A DNA stretch of 64,000 bases from Druceiella hillmani (Eukaryota > Arthropoda > Insecta > Lepidoptera > Hepialidae). The stretch covers positions 27,183,501 through 27,247,500 of the forward strand of contig JAYKKI010000015.1 of assembly GCA_039881145.1 (NCBI GenBank). Reading direction: 5' to 3'. Made by a program: the position numbers and the translations under genes. Positions 1 through 24,884 of the stretch are shown here, piece by piece. The first letter of the stretch is position 1; the number at the start of each line of letters is the position of its first letter. The notes beneath the pieces are model-generated. The model saw nothing but the letters and a program-made list of their open reading frames with translations, ran no database searches and had not been told where the DNA came from.

Positions 1-31
1 AGAAAGCCATAATTAATTTTCGTATTTTCAG

Positions 32-11011
<10,980 letters not shown>

Positions 11012-11077
11012 CGTTAGAAAAAAGTCGAGAGAAATTAATTTATACGCTAGCTTATGATTTACAGTTTGTTTTAATGA

Positions 11078-11083
11078 AATAAA
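11078..11083 (+). promoter_or_regulatory. Polyadenylation signal of the SLC5 gene
   Basis: AATAAA 67 bases downstream of the TAA at 11009-11011, followed by T-rich sequence. The position fits a short insect 3' UTR. Confidence 0.55.
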
Positions 11084-11369
11084 CTTGTTATATTAAAAAT
11101 ATCACTTAACATTCAAGACGTGTTTATTAAAATTCTGAAAATATATTTTTTTTCTTTGATGTATTCAAGTGCACCTCAGAGTTTATCATTGTGTTTATTT
11201 TTTGTTCATTAATAATTGCTTATTTTTTCCCCAATCTGGACAAATTTATATTGTTTATAAGTACTCTATTTGATAGCAGCTAACATATAGAATACTTATA
11301 AAGAAAATAAAATTACATTAAGGCATCATATTAAGTTCTATGGAAGTTCATCAAAATCAAAGTTCAACT

Positions 11370-11590
11370 ATTTTTGAAATTGCAAAAAAACAACTGCTAA
11401 CTCTTCACATAATACACTAATCTATTATTTGCACGGAGGAGATATTTCAAACAACACCAAATTATCATTGTGTTACAGCTAATCGTTTGGCAATGATCGT
11501 ATTTTTTTCGGTTATTTCCAGTTAAACTTTTTATTTCTCTGTCACTCATTTGGAGAAGCGAAAGAGAAAGTAGTGTTTACCTGTTCGCGC
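11370..11590 (+). repeat. Dispersed repeat, copy 1 (partner at window end)
   Basis: Blocks caaattatcattgtgtta, gctaatcgtt, ttatttccagt and ctctgtcactcatttgg-gaagcgaaa match 63790-64000 in the same order and orientation. Non-coding, downstream of the SLC5 gene. Confidence 0.6.
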
Positions 11591-11779
11591 TGATTTTCAT
11601 ATAAGCGCAAGGTTGTAAAATTTCCCCAAAATAATATTAACTTTCAAAAAATAATTTTGATAATGTAATTAAATGATTAAAAAAAATATATAAAAACCGT
11701 AAATAATTTAAAAAAATGTTCATTAAAGGTACAACATTTTCTTAATAACAATAGTATGATGCCTCGAAAACTAATTTTA

Positions 11780-11956
11780 TTGTTGTTGTTGTTGTCGTGT
11801 CCACATGAGATGAAGAATATCTCATATGGAAAAATCGCCAGAGCCTCGAAAGGTTGGACTTCTACCTGTCCCGCTTCGATGAGCGGCCGAGAATCGAACC
11901 CGGGTCCTCGCGGTACGCGGTCATGTGCTCAACCCAAAACACCACGGTGACGACAA
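11780..11956 (-). mobile_element. tRNA-derived SINE
   Basis: On the minus strand it starts gtcaccgtggtg. A box-A-like segment (11944-11932) and a near-perfect box B ggttcgattc (11900-11891) sit at tRNA-like spacing. A tRNA-unrelated body and a (CAA)n tail ending at 11780 follow. The B box and arms show a tRNA-like head, but there is no intact cloverleaf, no anticodon arm is convincing, and the tail is of retroposon type. This makes a SINE far more likely than a tRNA gene. Confidence 0.75.
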
Positions 11957-14930
11957 GTAATTTTATTTCAACTTTAAATTAATAAGAAAAAACATAAAAA
12001 CGTAATAACTTTTAATTTATAAATTAATTACAGATATAACACTTTCTGGATACTACGAATAGTACAATGGTTTAAAAACACTTTTATTTTAAATTAAACT
12101 AAATTGTATAAAACAATAATCATTTTTAAAATATGTACGTACTCATAGAATATGTTATATTAACAGCAGCATTGTTTAAAATAAATTTCGTTGTTTAAGA
12201 TTCAGATTAATAACTCAACTCAGTAATATGATGACTTTAACAGAGAAAGACAGGGCGATATGTTCAGATATCAGGTACCTAGAAACAATGTAAGTTTTAT
12301 GAGGTGGACCTCTTTTCGTTTTATACCGAAGTTTGACTTTAACCTTTTTTGTACGACCGCTCTAAATAAATGGGTTCAATGATCGAATGTACCTGACTGG
12401 TTAAAATAGTGCTTTGTTAAACTATAAAAACATCAGTGTTAAAAAATAATTTAATACTCGCTTCGTGACATATTCGAGATTATATTTTTCTGGCAAACTA
12501 TAACCGCCACTTTCTCTTACATATAAACGCCTCTGTTATGGTGCACATTTTAAAAGTATCTTAATTAAATAACAAAGCCACGCCCCTCCCCCCTCCCGTT
12601 CTTTAATTTATGATATGAAAACTTTTTGATGTTAAGAGGCAATGAACGCAGTGTTCGCATTTCATTCATTTTTTTGTTGTTGGTAAAGGTCGAGTGAGAA
12701 ATATCCGACTACGAGGTTCGAGGTACTCGTTAATTGTTCGCTATTGAGAATATTAGTAGAATATTGTGCAATTTGTCTCTACTCCTTTAGCAGAGTAGTA
12801 GTAGCAGAAAAACCTTATATAGCGCACAACCATATGCACGTAGTGCATAGCATATTACACATTAATGGCGTATCACTTGTTACGTCAACACAGGAAGAAT
12901 GCAGTTTTGTGAAGTTATCTGAAGGAATATAAATTACTATGAAATACACCCGTAATTCTATAGGATTTAAAATATTTTTATATGCCGCTCTAAATTGCAA
13001 AACATTCAGATTTTTATTATAAAAGCTATGTTGACAAACGCAATAAAAAAATCCAAAAATTATCCTGATTCATTCTATACGTTGAGGTATAAGATAATTG
13101 TTATTTGTCTTCTATTAAATATCAAAACTACGTTTTAAGACTTTCTGCACAAATAATATCACCCATGAATCGAGTTTTACCATCTGATGCTACAATATTC
13201 TCTTTTTTATAATTTTTATTATTAAGCGCGGTTCCATACTTTTTCTTCCCATATTTTTCTTATTTTTACAGGAAACGGAAGAGTAAGAATGTAATTTTTA
13301 ACTTTATCTAGAAAAGAAAGAATACAAAGGTGAATTATATCCATGAAAATGGAATTTACATGAATTCGAAGTATCATAATGTTGTTAATGTGGGTTATTA
13401 AATTTATATTTTATGGAAGGATTAAAATAGTTTTAATCCTTCACCGCACGCAATTAGTGAACTATCTGTTTTAGCGTGGAATTTATTTTATTTTTACCAG
13501 TAATTTCATTCAACTAAGATAACAAAACAAAAAGAAAGATAAAGTTTAAGATTGATATGTACTGTAATGTAAAAAAATCTAACAGAAAAATAAAAGTAGC
13601 GAAATAGTGGACTACGTGATATGAATACAAAATTTTAGAAATAGTAAAAAAATTAAACAAATTTATAAAATATATATTATTAAATAAAAGGCATTAATAA
13701 AATATTAAAGTCGATTTGTGATAATCCTGTCCGACGACAATAAGCGAGATAGTTTAACGGAAGAGACTGACAGAATAAATTTGGAAATTAGCAATAGCTG
13801 TCTGTAAATAAATATAACAAAATGTATATAAAAATGAAAACAGTCGGTACTTCCTTATAAATTTATATTTATATTATTTACTCGCCTGTAAAATGTTACT
13901 TCACCACTTTTTGACATTTTTGTAATATGATTTGTATAATATCTTATCGCAAACGCTACCATTTTTTAATGTCTACACAAATCATTAAAATATTTAGACG
14001 TGTCGAACACTCGGGAACGGCTATTGTCACTTGATCTAAAGCCGGTTGCCTACGGACCGAGTAATAAAAGGCAAATTAAAAAAATACGTGGATTAATAAA
14101 GTTCTCTTTTAGAATGTGGAAGTATATTCCTGAAAAGCAAATAATAAATGCTCATTAGAATAATATGTATAAAATAATCGTATACTTATCATATGCTAAT
14201 AATTCGTTATGAAGGCTGGTTTTTTGAGTATTTATAGTAATAAAATTTCGTTTTTATTACAAAGTATATTTAAATATTGTCATGCTTACTATAATAATAA
14301 TATAAATAAAATAAATAAGTATTACATTTCTTAACATATGTTTTTAATATTTTCTTTTATTAAAATTTAAAGTATTCCTCAATAAATTATTTACACACAC
14401 AATAATTCCATATCTATATACGAAATGAAAATAAATGCTTATTTCATGAGAAAATATTTTGTATGGATGTATCCAGAGCATATAAAATGATTTCGTGTTT
14501 AATTGGGGATATTATCTTACAAGTTTTAAAAATATAATAATTGATTATTTTGTTTAGTACGATAGCTGATGGCAATATTTTTTCAGCGAGATAAAAAAGA
14601 ATATTAAGATCGAGAAAGGGAGCTTTCGTCTCTAAAGTATCATAACCGCAAACCTTGCGTTAACGGAAGTGTGAATAGAACAATAGTAATGTTTAAAAGT
14701 TATTGTCGTCATATCGCCGGAATTAAGCATATGCAATAAAAATATTTTAATAATATTATCTGAGAACAATTTTCTTCTACGATAAATTGCGGACGCTATC
14801 GTTATCGCATCTACATAAACGAAATAAAATGTAAAATCTTTCCACAATATTTTTCTGTCGTTATTAAATAAAATTTGGTGACAAAAAGTATTTAATATTA
14901 AATAAATGATTGTATTTACACTTTATTTTT
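11957..14930. other. Intergenic, no gene seen
   Basis: AT-rich sequence with scattered short ORFs lacking codon structure or recognisable motifs. I see no exon, RNA gene or clear transposon here. Confidence 0.5.
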
Positions 14931-16050
14931 AGGGAGAATATCAGTGAAAGTGAAATAATAAAGTGCCATCTAGCATACATTTAACAAAGCATATAAAATA
15001 GTTATTGCCATCTAGTAGCATTAAATAGAAATTTTTTCAAAACCCTGCCAAAAAAAACATCTTGTTGTTATACTTTCCTTACAGATGGCGTTAATATATG
15101 TAGTTTCTTTTAAAATTATTTTATTTCTCGGTTAATTAATAGTTAATAAATACCATTTAAAAAAATAATTAATCTTCGCACTGCAGTAATATCATCCCAT
15201 GACTTTTTTTATATCTTTCTTTATTATCTAGTTCTTTGGAGCTTTAATCACCTGATTCGCTGGTGCTAAAAACCGTAATAAGGTCAACGAAAATAAAACC
15301 CTTGTCGAATTTTAATCCTCCTCCTCCTCGCGTAGTGTGCCTCATCCCTGAGGGTCGTGAACTCCCCAACTCGAAGTCAATTTTGCACGCACGATATATT
15401 GTTATATATTGGATATATTATATATCTGTTCCGGCCCTTAGCGACGTGGAGTGCCTCATGCAAGTTTGTGCCCTCGGTATTGGGCACAACGTATTTGGTC
15501 AACCCATCTAGCTGGACTCCGCCCCTTGGTCGTTTGCCATCCACCTTGCCGGTGATCATCAGCTGCTCCTGGTTATGTCTATCCTTCCGTGCGACGTGTC
15601 CAAAAAATTCCAGGATCCTTCGCAAGCAGATAGTGGAAAGCCTGGTCTTGATGTTAAGCTCACGAAGAACGGACTTGTTTTACGAAACGCAGTTCGTGGA
15701 ATCAAGCATTTTGAAATTAAATTTAGCAACGGGATAAATTTTAATATACAATTAAAATTTTCACAAGATCATTATTACACCGTTTTTAAGTGCATATTAT
15801 ATATTTACTCGAAGGTTAAAGTAGTAAGGGTTAAAGTAGTAAATTTTATACTGGATTAGACTTTATACTTCATATGATTACAACAACCGTTTCGACAGCA
15901 AAGGTATTTCTTTATTACGATTTCCCAATATTAAATATTATAATTGCCCTTTAATTATTTCCTTTATTAAAAATATTTTAACATTATAAGTAGATATCAA
16001 AATAAAAGTCATTTTAATATAGTTTCTTAATAAAACTATGTACGCTCATA
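14930..16050. repeat. Old dispersed repeat, copy 1, split by a LINE fragment
   Basis: Left part (14930-15240) shares aataaagtgccat-tagcata and attgccatcta with 32990-33060. Right part (15750-16050) shares tttactcgaagg-taaagt, ttcctttattaaaaatatttt and aaactatgta with 33240-33510. The LINE 3' piece at 15300-15745 sits between them and is absent from the partner. Confidence 0.6.
15300..15745 (-). mobile_element. 3' end of an endonuclease-RT LINE
   Basis: The minus strand reads RRILEFFGHVARKDRHNQEQ, then LMITGKVDGKRPRGG. This is the conserved C-terminal 'RILxFFGHVxRxE...GKVEGxRPRGR' block of this LINE class. It is followed by a tail containing acgaccctcagggatgag, as in other 3' ends of the family. 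A 5'-truncated copy in normal LINE style, inserted in an older repeat. Confidence 0.8.
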
Positions 16051-16107
16051 ATTTAATCACCACGTCAAAAAAGTTCAACAGTTGATAATTCGCCCATCAA
16101 ATATCGC

Positions 16108-16229
16108 ATAACCGACAAAATGTGATCACAAATTGAAGACGATCGACATAGATCCATTTCATATAAAAATAACCGACAAAATGTGGTCACAAATTACAAA
16201 CAATCGACATATATCCATTTCATATAAAA
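16108..16229 (+). repeat. 61-bp tandem duplication
   Basis: Two adjacent copies of a unit beginning ataaccgacaaaatgtg and containing tccatttcatataaaa, with a handful of differences. Not coding. Confidence 0.85.
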
Positions 16230-17049
16230 AAGGGTAAAAACAATAAAAGAAATTGATATAAAACTTACGCTACATTTGACAGGCAGTGTTCCTCCCTTAG
16301 GTTAGTTTCTTGACTTGGAAACATAATGAAGGTTTATTTTGAACAAACGCCCATCGCACGATCTTGATCACTTTAATGTTAAGTGTTTTTAATGTAATAT
16401 TTATGTGATGTAAACATTCTTGAATCGTTTTTAAATTGTTTAATAGTAAATGACTTGTTTAAAAAAATTACGACTACATCCATTGTTTAAAAAATAAATT
16501 GCTAGATATGAATTTGTAAATCTAGAACATGAATATGCATTAAGTTCGGTTTATAATTTCCTTATATCCATAAATTTCTTTGTTCTTTATTTTTGGTACT
16601 ATGTAAAAAAGTCTGTTTCTCAGTGAATTTTTAATCAAGCCATGTGTTCATTATTTTTTGACTACAGTATGTAAGACATGACCACTGCGTTTTTAAACCA
16701 AAGTAATATAAACTATTAATTATTCTAATACGTATATTGTATTGCGTAAAAATTAAAAAAAAACAGTCGAGCGCGAATCTGGTCTGCATATCGTGTATAT
16801 CGTATATTGTTCGAAGTTAAAATAATTCATTTATCATAAATCATTATTATTATGGACTCCCTAATGCAATAAATATCCAAAAATAACTAATAAAATAGAA
16901 TAGAGGGATAAATTCTGTTTTTTTATTATTTAAGGTTCAGTAATTCTGAAATAGGGGAAAATACATATAGTTAAAATATTCATTAGCCTATTTCTTAAGA
17001 TAATCTGCCTAAAGTTATAAAAATTTATTTCTGAGACATCTAACTAGCA

Positions 17050-19260
17050 TATATATCCATCTTTAATTTGTCTGAAAATATTTGTATTTATTCCAAATGT
17101 AAGAATATTGTAGTTCTGGGAGATTTTAATTTGTATAATGCATCTAAATCGATCATGAATTATTTTAAATGCCTCTTGTCATGTTATCATTTCCAAGAGT
17201 GCAACGAAGTTATTAATCGGAAGAAAATTGGATATGTACTATGCGCATTCAATGATGCTAGTGCTAACTTAAATGCGCTCTCGGCATCAGAGGATGTGGT
17301 TCATCCGGATCCATATCACCCTCCTCTCGAACCATGTATAAATTCCTCACCTCGAGAAGCGGGGTCGCGGCGTCGGGTGATTGCCAGCAGCTAGTGGGAT
17401 TTTCGTAAAGAGGATATTTTAAAATTATATACAAGACTCAATATTTTATCAGGGAATAATTTCTATAAGATTAACAAACCTGATGAAGCTATTGATGTAT
17501 TATATACGATAATTGCTAATATATTAATTGATTGTATTCCCACAAAAAATGGATTAGTATAAACCAGCAGTATCATTATCCAACATGGTTTAACCCTGTG
17601 CTTATCCGCCATATTCATACCAAATTGTTTTATAATAAACTTTACAAAAAATATGGTTTGAGCTGTAATCTTGAAATGTTTAGTTTTTGGCGCATGCAAG
17701 CTAAACGTGACACGAGAGTTCTGTATAACGGGTATGTACAGAATATGGAGACTCGCAAACGTTATTGACACACGTAAAATGCAAGCGGTAAAACAGATGG
17801 CTTCCAGTGACTATGATACAAGATTGGATTACGTACTCCAGTAAAGCAGCGGCAAATGATTTCACGAAATATTTCAAATCAGTGTATTTGGACAATGAAC
17901 CGATACTCGACCTTACAGAACCGACACGGATCGCTAATTCAGACGGTGCACCTCACTTGCATATCGTAAGTGTAGATAATTCCGAAGCTAAGCTCGCATT
18001 GAAGTAGCTCCAGCCAAAGCGGACCCCCAGTCCTGATAGCCTAACCCCGTACTTAATCAAGGCGTGCTCTAAAAACATCATCAGACCTATTTCATTTATA
18101 ATAAATCTATCTTAAATTCCAAAATTTATCCATATCTTTGGAATATTTCTCGGGTTATACCAGTTCTCAAATCTGGTTCTAGGTCTGATGTAAAAATGTA
18201 TTGTTATCTACGTTTGATAAAATGTTTCAAATCCTTTTTTTATCGCCGAATATATGCTCAAGTTCTGGGTCAGCTGACGGAAGATCGGCACGGTTTTCGT
18301 CCTAAACGATATATATATCACTAATCTTACTAATTTTGTGGATAAGGGTGCTAGAGAGCTAGCTGGTGGACGGATGTTACTTATTTAGATTTTTAGAAAG
18401 GTAGATGTTGTTTACTAGATTTTAAGAAGCATTTGGCCGAGTTGACAACGATATTCTCCTAGTAAAATTATTGGAGACTGGTATGTCTACCCCTCTAGTA
18501 AAATTTTTTCGCCAGTTACTTTCGGACTCGAAAGCAATATGTTCAGTTTGGAAATTTCAAGTCAAGTCCACACAGTACTCAATCTAAAGTAAGAAAAAGT
18601 TATTTAGGCCCTCTTTTGTTTCTCATTATGATTAATTATTTTCCCTCAGTTGTTAGCATGGGTGGTTGCCTTCTGTTTGCCTATAATTTGATACAATTCT
18701 CGGAGGTAGAAAATCAATATGATTTTAAGCTGTTCCAAAGTCGACTCAGGATTTTAATGTCGTCTGAGCAACAAGCTACAATTTAGTGTGCGCAAATGCG
18801 CAATGATGGCGTATCACGTCACCGTGCACCCTTGGTGCAGAATTACGTGTTAAATGGTCGATAAACGATACTCAAAAAGGTACCATCCGTATGGGATCTC
18901 AGTATAATCATGGATAACCATTTAACATTTCTTGTTCATGTCATTGTAATCTGCCAGAAGATCTACATGATGCTAGTATTTTCCACTCTATATTCCCACG
19001 ATTTTCATGATAGTCGTTTATTGTAACCTTATTTAATTCTTTTTTGTATCCTTTAAATTGGGAATACGAAGTGTAGTTGAAATTAAGGGAATCATTTGGT
19101 CTCCACATGAAGTAACTTATACACTTGTCTTGGAGAAAGTAATAAAGATTTTTTATAAAAAAAATATACGGGTACTGTCCTCATTTTTTTCCTTCAGATT
19201 TTATAACGAGCGTGATTGGATGTAATTCACTTCAAGCCCGACGGAAATTCCTTAAGATAA
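17050..19260 (+). mobile_element. Degenerate LINE, endonuclease and RT remnants
   Basis: At 17068-17394 the frame reads KNIVVLGDFNL (endonuclease core GDFN) and then SEDVVHPDPYHPP. From 18060 on, RT blocks can be read across frameshifts: IRPISFIINLS-like, a DxRKAFGRVDNDILLVKLLE segment near 18400-18470 (motif A with the Asp altered), SQxxLGPLLFLIMINDF near 18600 and a CLLFxxDL segment where YADD would be. Numerous stops; no functional ORF. The endonuclease part is homologous to the minus-strand piece at 22399-22735. Confidence 0.7.
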
Positions 19261-19741
19261 TGTATTTTGTTAATTATTAAATAAATTCATGATCATAAGC
19301 AATTGTCTGGGTCTTGGGTTTGGAAACGCTTTTTGCTCCTGACTGTTACGTGAGAAGTTTAAATCATAGTTTATTTCATCTGCCTAGAGTGCACACGAAT
19401 ATCCTCAAGCATTCAACAGTTTTCACGGACTTATATTAATCAACGAGGTATTGTGATCTCCTTTGACATTTCTGCTTGATAGTGCACGTTGTATAGTAGT
19501 GCATCTTGATAGTTAGTTATAAGTTTAGTTGAAGTAATCTATCTTTTTTCTGTTTTATTAATTAGAATTTATGTTATTATGTGTAATATAAATAGATATA
19601 ATTTTAGTGTTTCTACAAGTCCAGCGCCTTAAATTAACCAAAATGTTGGGCATGAGAATTTTATAATAAATAAATAAATATCCGTCTATAAATAATGGTA
19701 AATCATTGACGAATACACACACATACATAAATAAATATGTG

Positions 19742-19856
<115 letters not shown>

Positions 19857-21385
19857 TCACACGAGGCAAATTGGTAGTGCTTTGTTTCTTGAGTGCAGAG
19901 TTATCAGGTAACAAACATCCAAAATGTTCAAATTACAATATTGCCATTATTAATCTACCGATTGGCACTTGGTAAATTGGTGTTCTATGAATTTTGAGAA
20001 AGTATTCGTCCAAAACTTGAAAATTGGAAGTTAAAACTTTTTTTAAGACGAAAAGAAAACGAAAAGGTCATAGTTGCCGTTTATAATTTTAACGTTTTTA
20101 CGTGTACATTGTGTTTATGTTTATTTTTATAGATTTCTACAAGATTATACAAACAGATGAACATGGATGTTATAATTATTTTACTTAAGACATTTGATAC
20201 ACTTTCTATACCATATACCATTAAAAAGAAATGCAACGCAAGTTGGCATACACGATTGACCCGTACGGATCTATTTTCAATAATTTATGCTCATTTACTA
20301 TATACTAGAGAGTTATACGCTTTGAAACTCAATTGTAATAATTAAATACAGACCAACAGCCTAAATACATCATTTATTGTCAGGATGATTGAACTTAGTT
20401 CAAATAACAAGTCCTGCCCTGCTCATTGATTCATTATCACCGAGCTAAAAGCGCGGTAACTAGACATGGAATTTTGACAGTAGATTTTTTTTATCAACTA
20501 CGGCGAAGCAAAGAAACAGTATTCAACAATTCAATAGTCTATGTATGTATGTATAAATATAAGTTTGTATCTATGAATGAATTTTTGATAGGAACTCGAA
20601 AACTACTAAACCGATTTTAACAAATGAGGGATCAATCTCTTTCGTCTTAATCATAAGAGTGTCAATAGCTATGTTTTATGAGTTTTTCTTATTATATTTG
20701 ACTTTATCGTTCGTCCCATTAGTTTTGGATCGAATCATAAATAAAACAATTATTTATTAAGTAGTAATAATATATTTTATAAACGATTAAACTCCGCAGT
20801 GTAGTATGAGTTTTGGTGTAAAATCGTTTTTTAGTTTCCTTTTATTCGTTTGAGTGAGTAACTTGATGTCATGCTACAATCTTATTTGAATGTCATTAAG
20901 AAATTTATCACAAAAAGTATCTTTTTAACGCAATCTTCATACGTGACATACATAATCCTTCCACTCATTCGCAAAATTCCACCATATAGAGGAAAAATTA
21001 ATGATTTTTACGGCCAATACTGAAAATAAAACGACAACATATAATTTTCATTTTGTTTTTTTTTTACAATATTTTCAAGAATATAAATTTAAATACAATC
21101 AACTTACTTTTGAAATGTAATCCCGCTTGCTTTGTTGTGAGTATCTACAAGTGTACCCTTTCGCCACACATTTAGCCATTTTTTTGGTTTATTATTGAGC
21201 TGTCACCTGTTGAATGAAAAAATCCGGACATATGTCTGTGGACATATCTCGAGTGGCTATACTTTTGCGCGACAACTACTAATCTAGTTATTTTATATCA
21301 GTGCAAATATCCCATTAAAAGAATCTGACAATTTTCCTTTTAATGTTCCGTAGCAAAATTTCCAAAAGGTAATCCCAAAAAGAAC

Positions 21386-21417
21386 ATTGAAGTGATACCA
21401 GCAGGTATCACTTCAAT
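21386..21417. repeat. Palindrome, 14-bp arms, 4-nt loop
   Basis: attgaagtgatacc and its exact reverse complement flank AGCA. Confidence 0.9.
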
Positions 21418-22398
21418 ATTCCTCCGTTCGTTCGTCAGTCACAGACAATTTTCTCAGATTATTCGATAATAATAGATAAGAAAATAATAGAGAAATATGC
21501 GTAACGAATATTCATAAATAACAGACAAGTAAATAATAGAGAAATAAAAACAAATTTCATTCCCTTTATAATGTAGAGTGACAAATGAAAGCTTATTGAA
21601 GCATGACTTCAACCATACATGTGATATATATTTTTTAAGAATTTGTTAAAATATTTTTCAGGAAAGACGCGTTGGCCCCACCTTTTTCACCAGAAGGAAA
21701 ATGCTCAAAAAATATAGAAAAATTTGTGAACATGTAGAATGATATATTGAACAAAAATTATCAAGATCAAAAAATTCTAGCGCGATACATTTTTACAAAT
21801 ATTTTAATTGTTTATTTCCTTAAAACTGCTAAATAGTTCATTATAGAGTAAAAGTTTTTCGACAACAAATATTTCTCACGACACACGGGACACTTTTGTA
21901 GCTAGACGTCCTTCAAAATTTTTTATTTTGGGGCAGTCAAAACGCTCCTCGCGTTTTAACTGACAAATGAAAAACACTTAGTTTTGCGCATACGTGATGT
22001 GATATAATAGTGCGGTCGGCGCAAGGTAGCTCGGCAGATGGGCCCCTTTTAAGCACAAAGCCGGAGTGCATTACTATTATTATTTAAGTGGGAGGCTGTT
22101 GTCACGGAATACTAATTGTGCAGGTACGGCTTGCACTTGACAAATTTTTTAAATATCTTTTACTCGTTGTTATTTGTTTTTGATATACATATAAACTATT
22201 ATTAATGAGATTTTTATTTATTATGCAATATTAAAATATATAAATACTGCTTTATTTTACATCTGTGTTAGGCAAAAATCTTTTAAAAACTGTTCCGTGA
22301 TTCTGAAAAGTATAAGGACCATTGGTCAAGATAATGCACTGGCAAATTGAAGGGTAATAGCGCAAATTCAAGGTTATTTGGACCGTGTTTATATACGC

Positions 22399-22735
22399 TC
22401 ACCGACGTTCGTTTGTACATAAAGTTAGCAAATATTGAGTCTGAAAATCACCGAGGATTATAATATTTTTATATTTGGAATAAAGACACACAATCAAATT
22501 AAAGCTGGACATATAACGTAAATCGCTAGCACTAGATGGAATAAACACAACACAAATAATAACACGAAACGAGCGTAAGGACACAGACACAAAGATGCCT
22601 TCGTCGTTATACGTTACTCCGGCAAACAGTGGAGCCAGTTGTAATGGAGGGCGTCCAGCCAACAAATTGCCTCGTCCGCGGTGACCACCTCCTGGGTCCA
22701 CACGCACTATCGAAAACTCACTGACCAACAATTCC
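22399..22735 (-). mobile_element. LINE endonuclease fragment
   Basis: The minus-strand frame from 22731 reads FAGVTYNDEGIFVSVSLRSF, then CVVFIPSSAS and KYKNIIILGDF, a LINE endonuclease region ending at the GDF of the catalytic GDFN motif. Its KYKNIIILGDF matches KCKNIVVLGDF of the plus-strand remnant at 17068, so both derive from one family. The ORF loses the element soon after GDF. Confidence 0.7.
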
Positions 22736-23406
22736 GCACTATTTATCGACTCATTAAGCCATGTTTCGGTAAATGCGAACTAATTATATGACATGGCATA
22801 TTGCTATGAATGATGCAAAGAGATTAGAGAAAATTTCAGCGTCTTAATCGAAAACCTTATCGAGAAAAGTAACGACGGTAAGAATATATAAAATAAGCAT
22901 CACACCGACCAAATTATATGGAATTTGCTGCATATCATTGCATTAATTAGACACGTGCAATGACGTGCAGTCGTTAAAGCAAATGTGAAGTTCCTACAAG
23001 TCGCCTGCTTTGCTTCGCGCAACCTTTTTATGGAAAAAAAGTTAGTGTTTTATTACGTTAAAGACACAATTTTGTTTTAACCACAGATATCATTTAACAT
23101 TAAAAAATGCATACAAAAGCAGACTCGTCATTCTCAACATGTACACCTTTAACAGTGGTTTCTGAATGGGGTACAAGGGGGGGGGGTGGCTCCAAGTGAC
23201 CGGACTGAAGAAGCGAAAGTATTATTTCTCTGACCGCAAAAAATATTTTGTAGAGAAAAGATTGTCTCTGACTGAAAAAAATGAATAGATGATCTACTTT
23301 AATAGAGAGAACAATTTTTAAGCTGTAATTTTATTATATCCATCATACCATTCATCAGTTTGTGTGTCGAAGTACAACGGTTTCTACAAATTTAGATCTG
23401 TCTGTT

Positions 23407-23540
23407 AAAATAATGTACATTTTTTCTCAAGGTCCACACGCTGAAAAACTATTTGATGATGTCTTTGGTCCTAACTTTGGGTCACGCTCAAAACCGAATA
23501 AAAAATTCAAAGGCAATAAAAAACTTCATTTAAAGTACGT
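23407..23540 (+). other. Possible orphan exon or exon relic
   Basis: Within an ORF at 23362-23613, a segment after the acceptor-like ttttctcaag reads GPHAEKLFDDVFGPNFGSRS and ends near a gtacgt donor-like site. Its GPHxxxLxDD start faintly recalls the N-terminus of nicotinic acetylcholine receptor subunits, but the rest does not follow that family. Function not assigned. Confidence 0.2.
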
Positions 23541-24884
23541 TTCTTACAGTAGTAGATTCATTGCAACAAAACTTCTTTGTAAACAATGTAATAAGTATAA
23601 CCAACAGAAATAAGTGCAGGAAGATTGCCGAATTGCTACAAATATTGACAACAGATTAAAATTTTATGCAAAGTGGGGAAATAAAGTAATTTTCTATAGA
23701 ATACAAACAACATTGAAAAATATTATGTGCGGAGGACGGTCGATAACCGCCCACATTCGGATTGCTTACTCAAACACCTAGTCTTCCCGTACAACACGAC
23801 ACTTCACTTCTGAACACGCCCATTTCGCCAATGTATGTTCGATTGAAAAACTTCATTGTGAGATATAAACTACACGCAGCGCCATCTGTTGATGTACCTA
23901 GGTATGTTACACTGTGTATTTCTTTATTCCTGTTGTACTAACTGAATGTAAGTGAATTTCTAGAAATACTAAATTTGCATATCTTCTGATTTAATAAACA
24001 AATTGCGATGAAATGAAAACTGATGTTAATTCTGATTAACCTCAATGCTTTTCAAAAACTTCATGTGAATTGGGTCAGTAGTATTAATGGGTACAAACAA
24101 CAAACAGACACACACGCACATAAATAAAGACAAGTATTGCAAGAACAATATTTTGGTTTCCATTATATTTATTATGTCCCCTTAAATATTTTTTCTGTAA
24201 ATATTATCAATATATAGACACACACCTTCTACAGTTTTGTTATATGTACTGAAATTTCATTTGCAAAATAATAAGCATAAAAATCAATATGTGCTCCATT
24301 CTGTAATAATTGAATCGATGCAAAAAAAGCAATAAAAACACCTTGAAACTAATGCTTAACACTTGTTTCAATTTTTGTTATACAAGTGTGGTCCATTTGA
24401 TACGTCGTTGTTTAAAATGTCGTGCGCTCGTTAGTTAAAATAATTTTGTAGGTTGCATTAAACATTTTGTATTATTTTCACTGTGTTTAACCAGTAAAAC
24501 AATTTTTGTCAATTGTTATCACTCTGTTAAACTTATATTGATGATGAGAGACTTAGAATATAACATCTTTCCCAACCAGCTATGGAAAACGTCATTCAAT
24601 AATCAATAAGTTCTAACTTTCGATATTATGTTTTAGTTAGATACTATAAAAAAATTAGAAAATACTTTTTCTGCCTAGATGGGATTTGCATTCACTAACA
24701 AGTCCATAATAACATTGAAGACAAATAGCACATATAACTATTTGTCCGTAAAGTAGTAATTATGGGTTTGTACACTTAATAGCTACTTGTTTAGTTACAT
24801 ATATTAAACATTAGTTAAGAGTCACCTGCATTATTTGAAAACATTGAGAAGCTAAGTATACTTAAAATTATTTAAATAACGTAA

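Noticed and set aside
11891..11900. tRNA gene suggested by a B box on the minus strand
   Set aside because: No acceptable cloverleaf or anticodon arm, and a long body with a (CAA)n tail follows. It is a SINE.
15357..15737. 126-codon plus-strand ORF
   Set aside because: Shadow of the minus-strand LINE C-terminal block.
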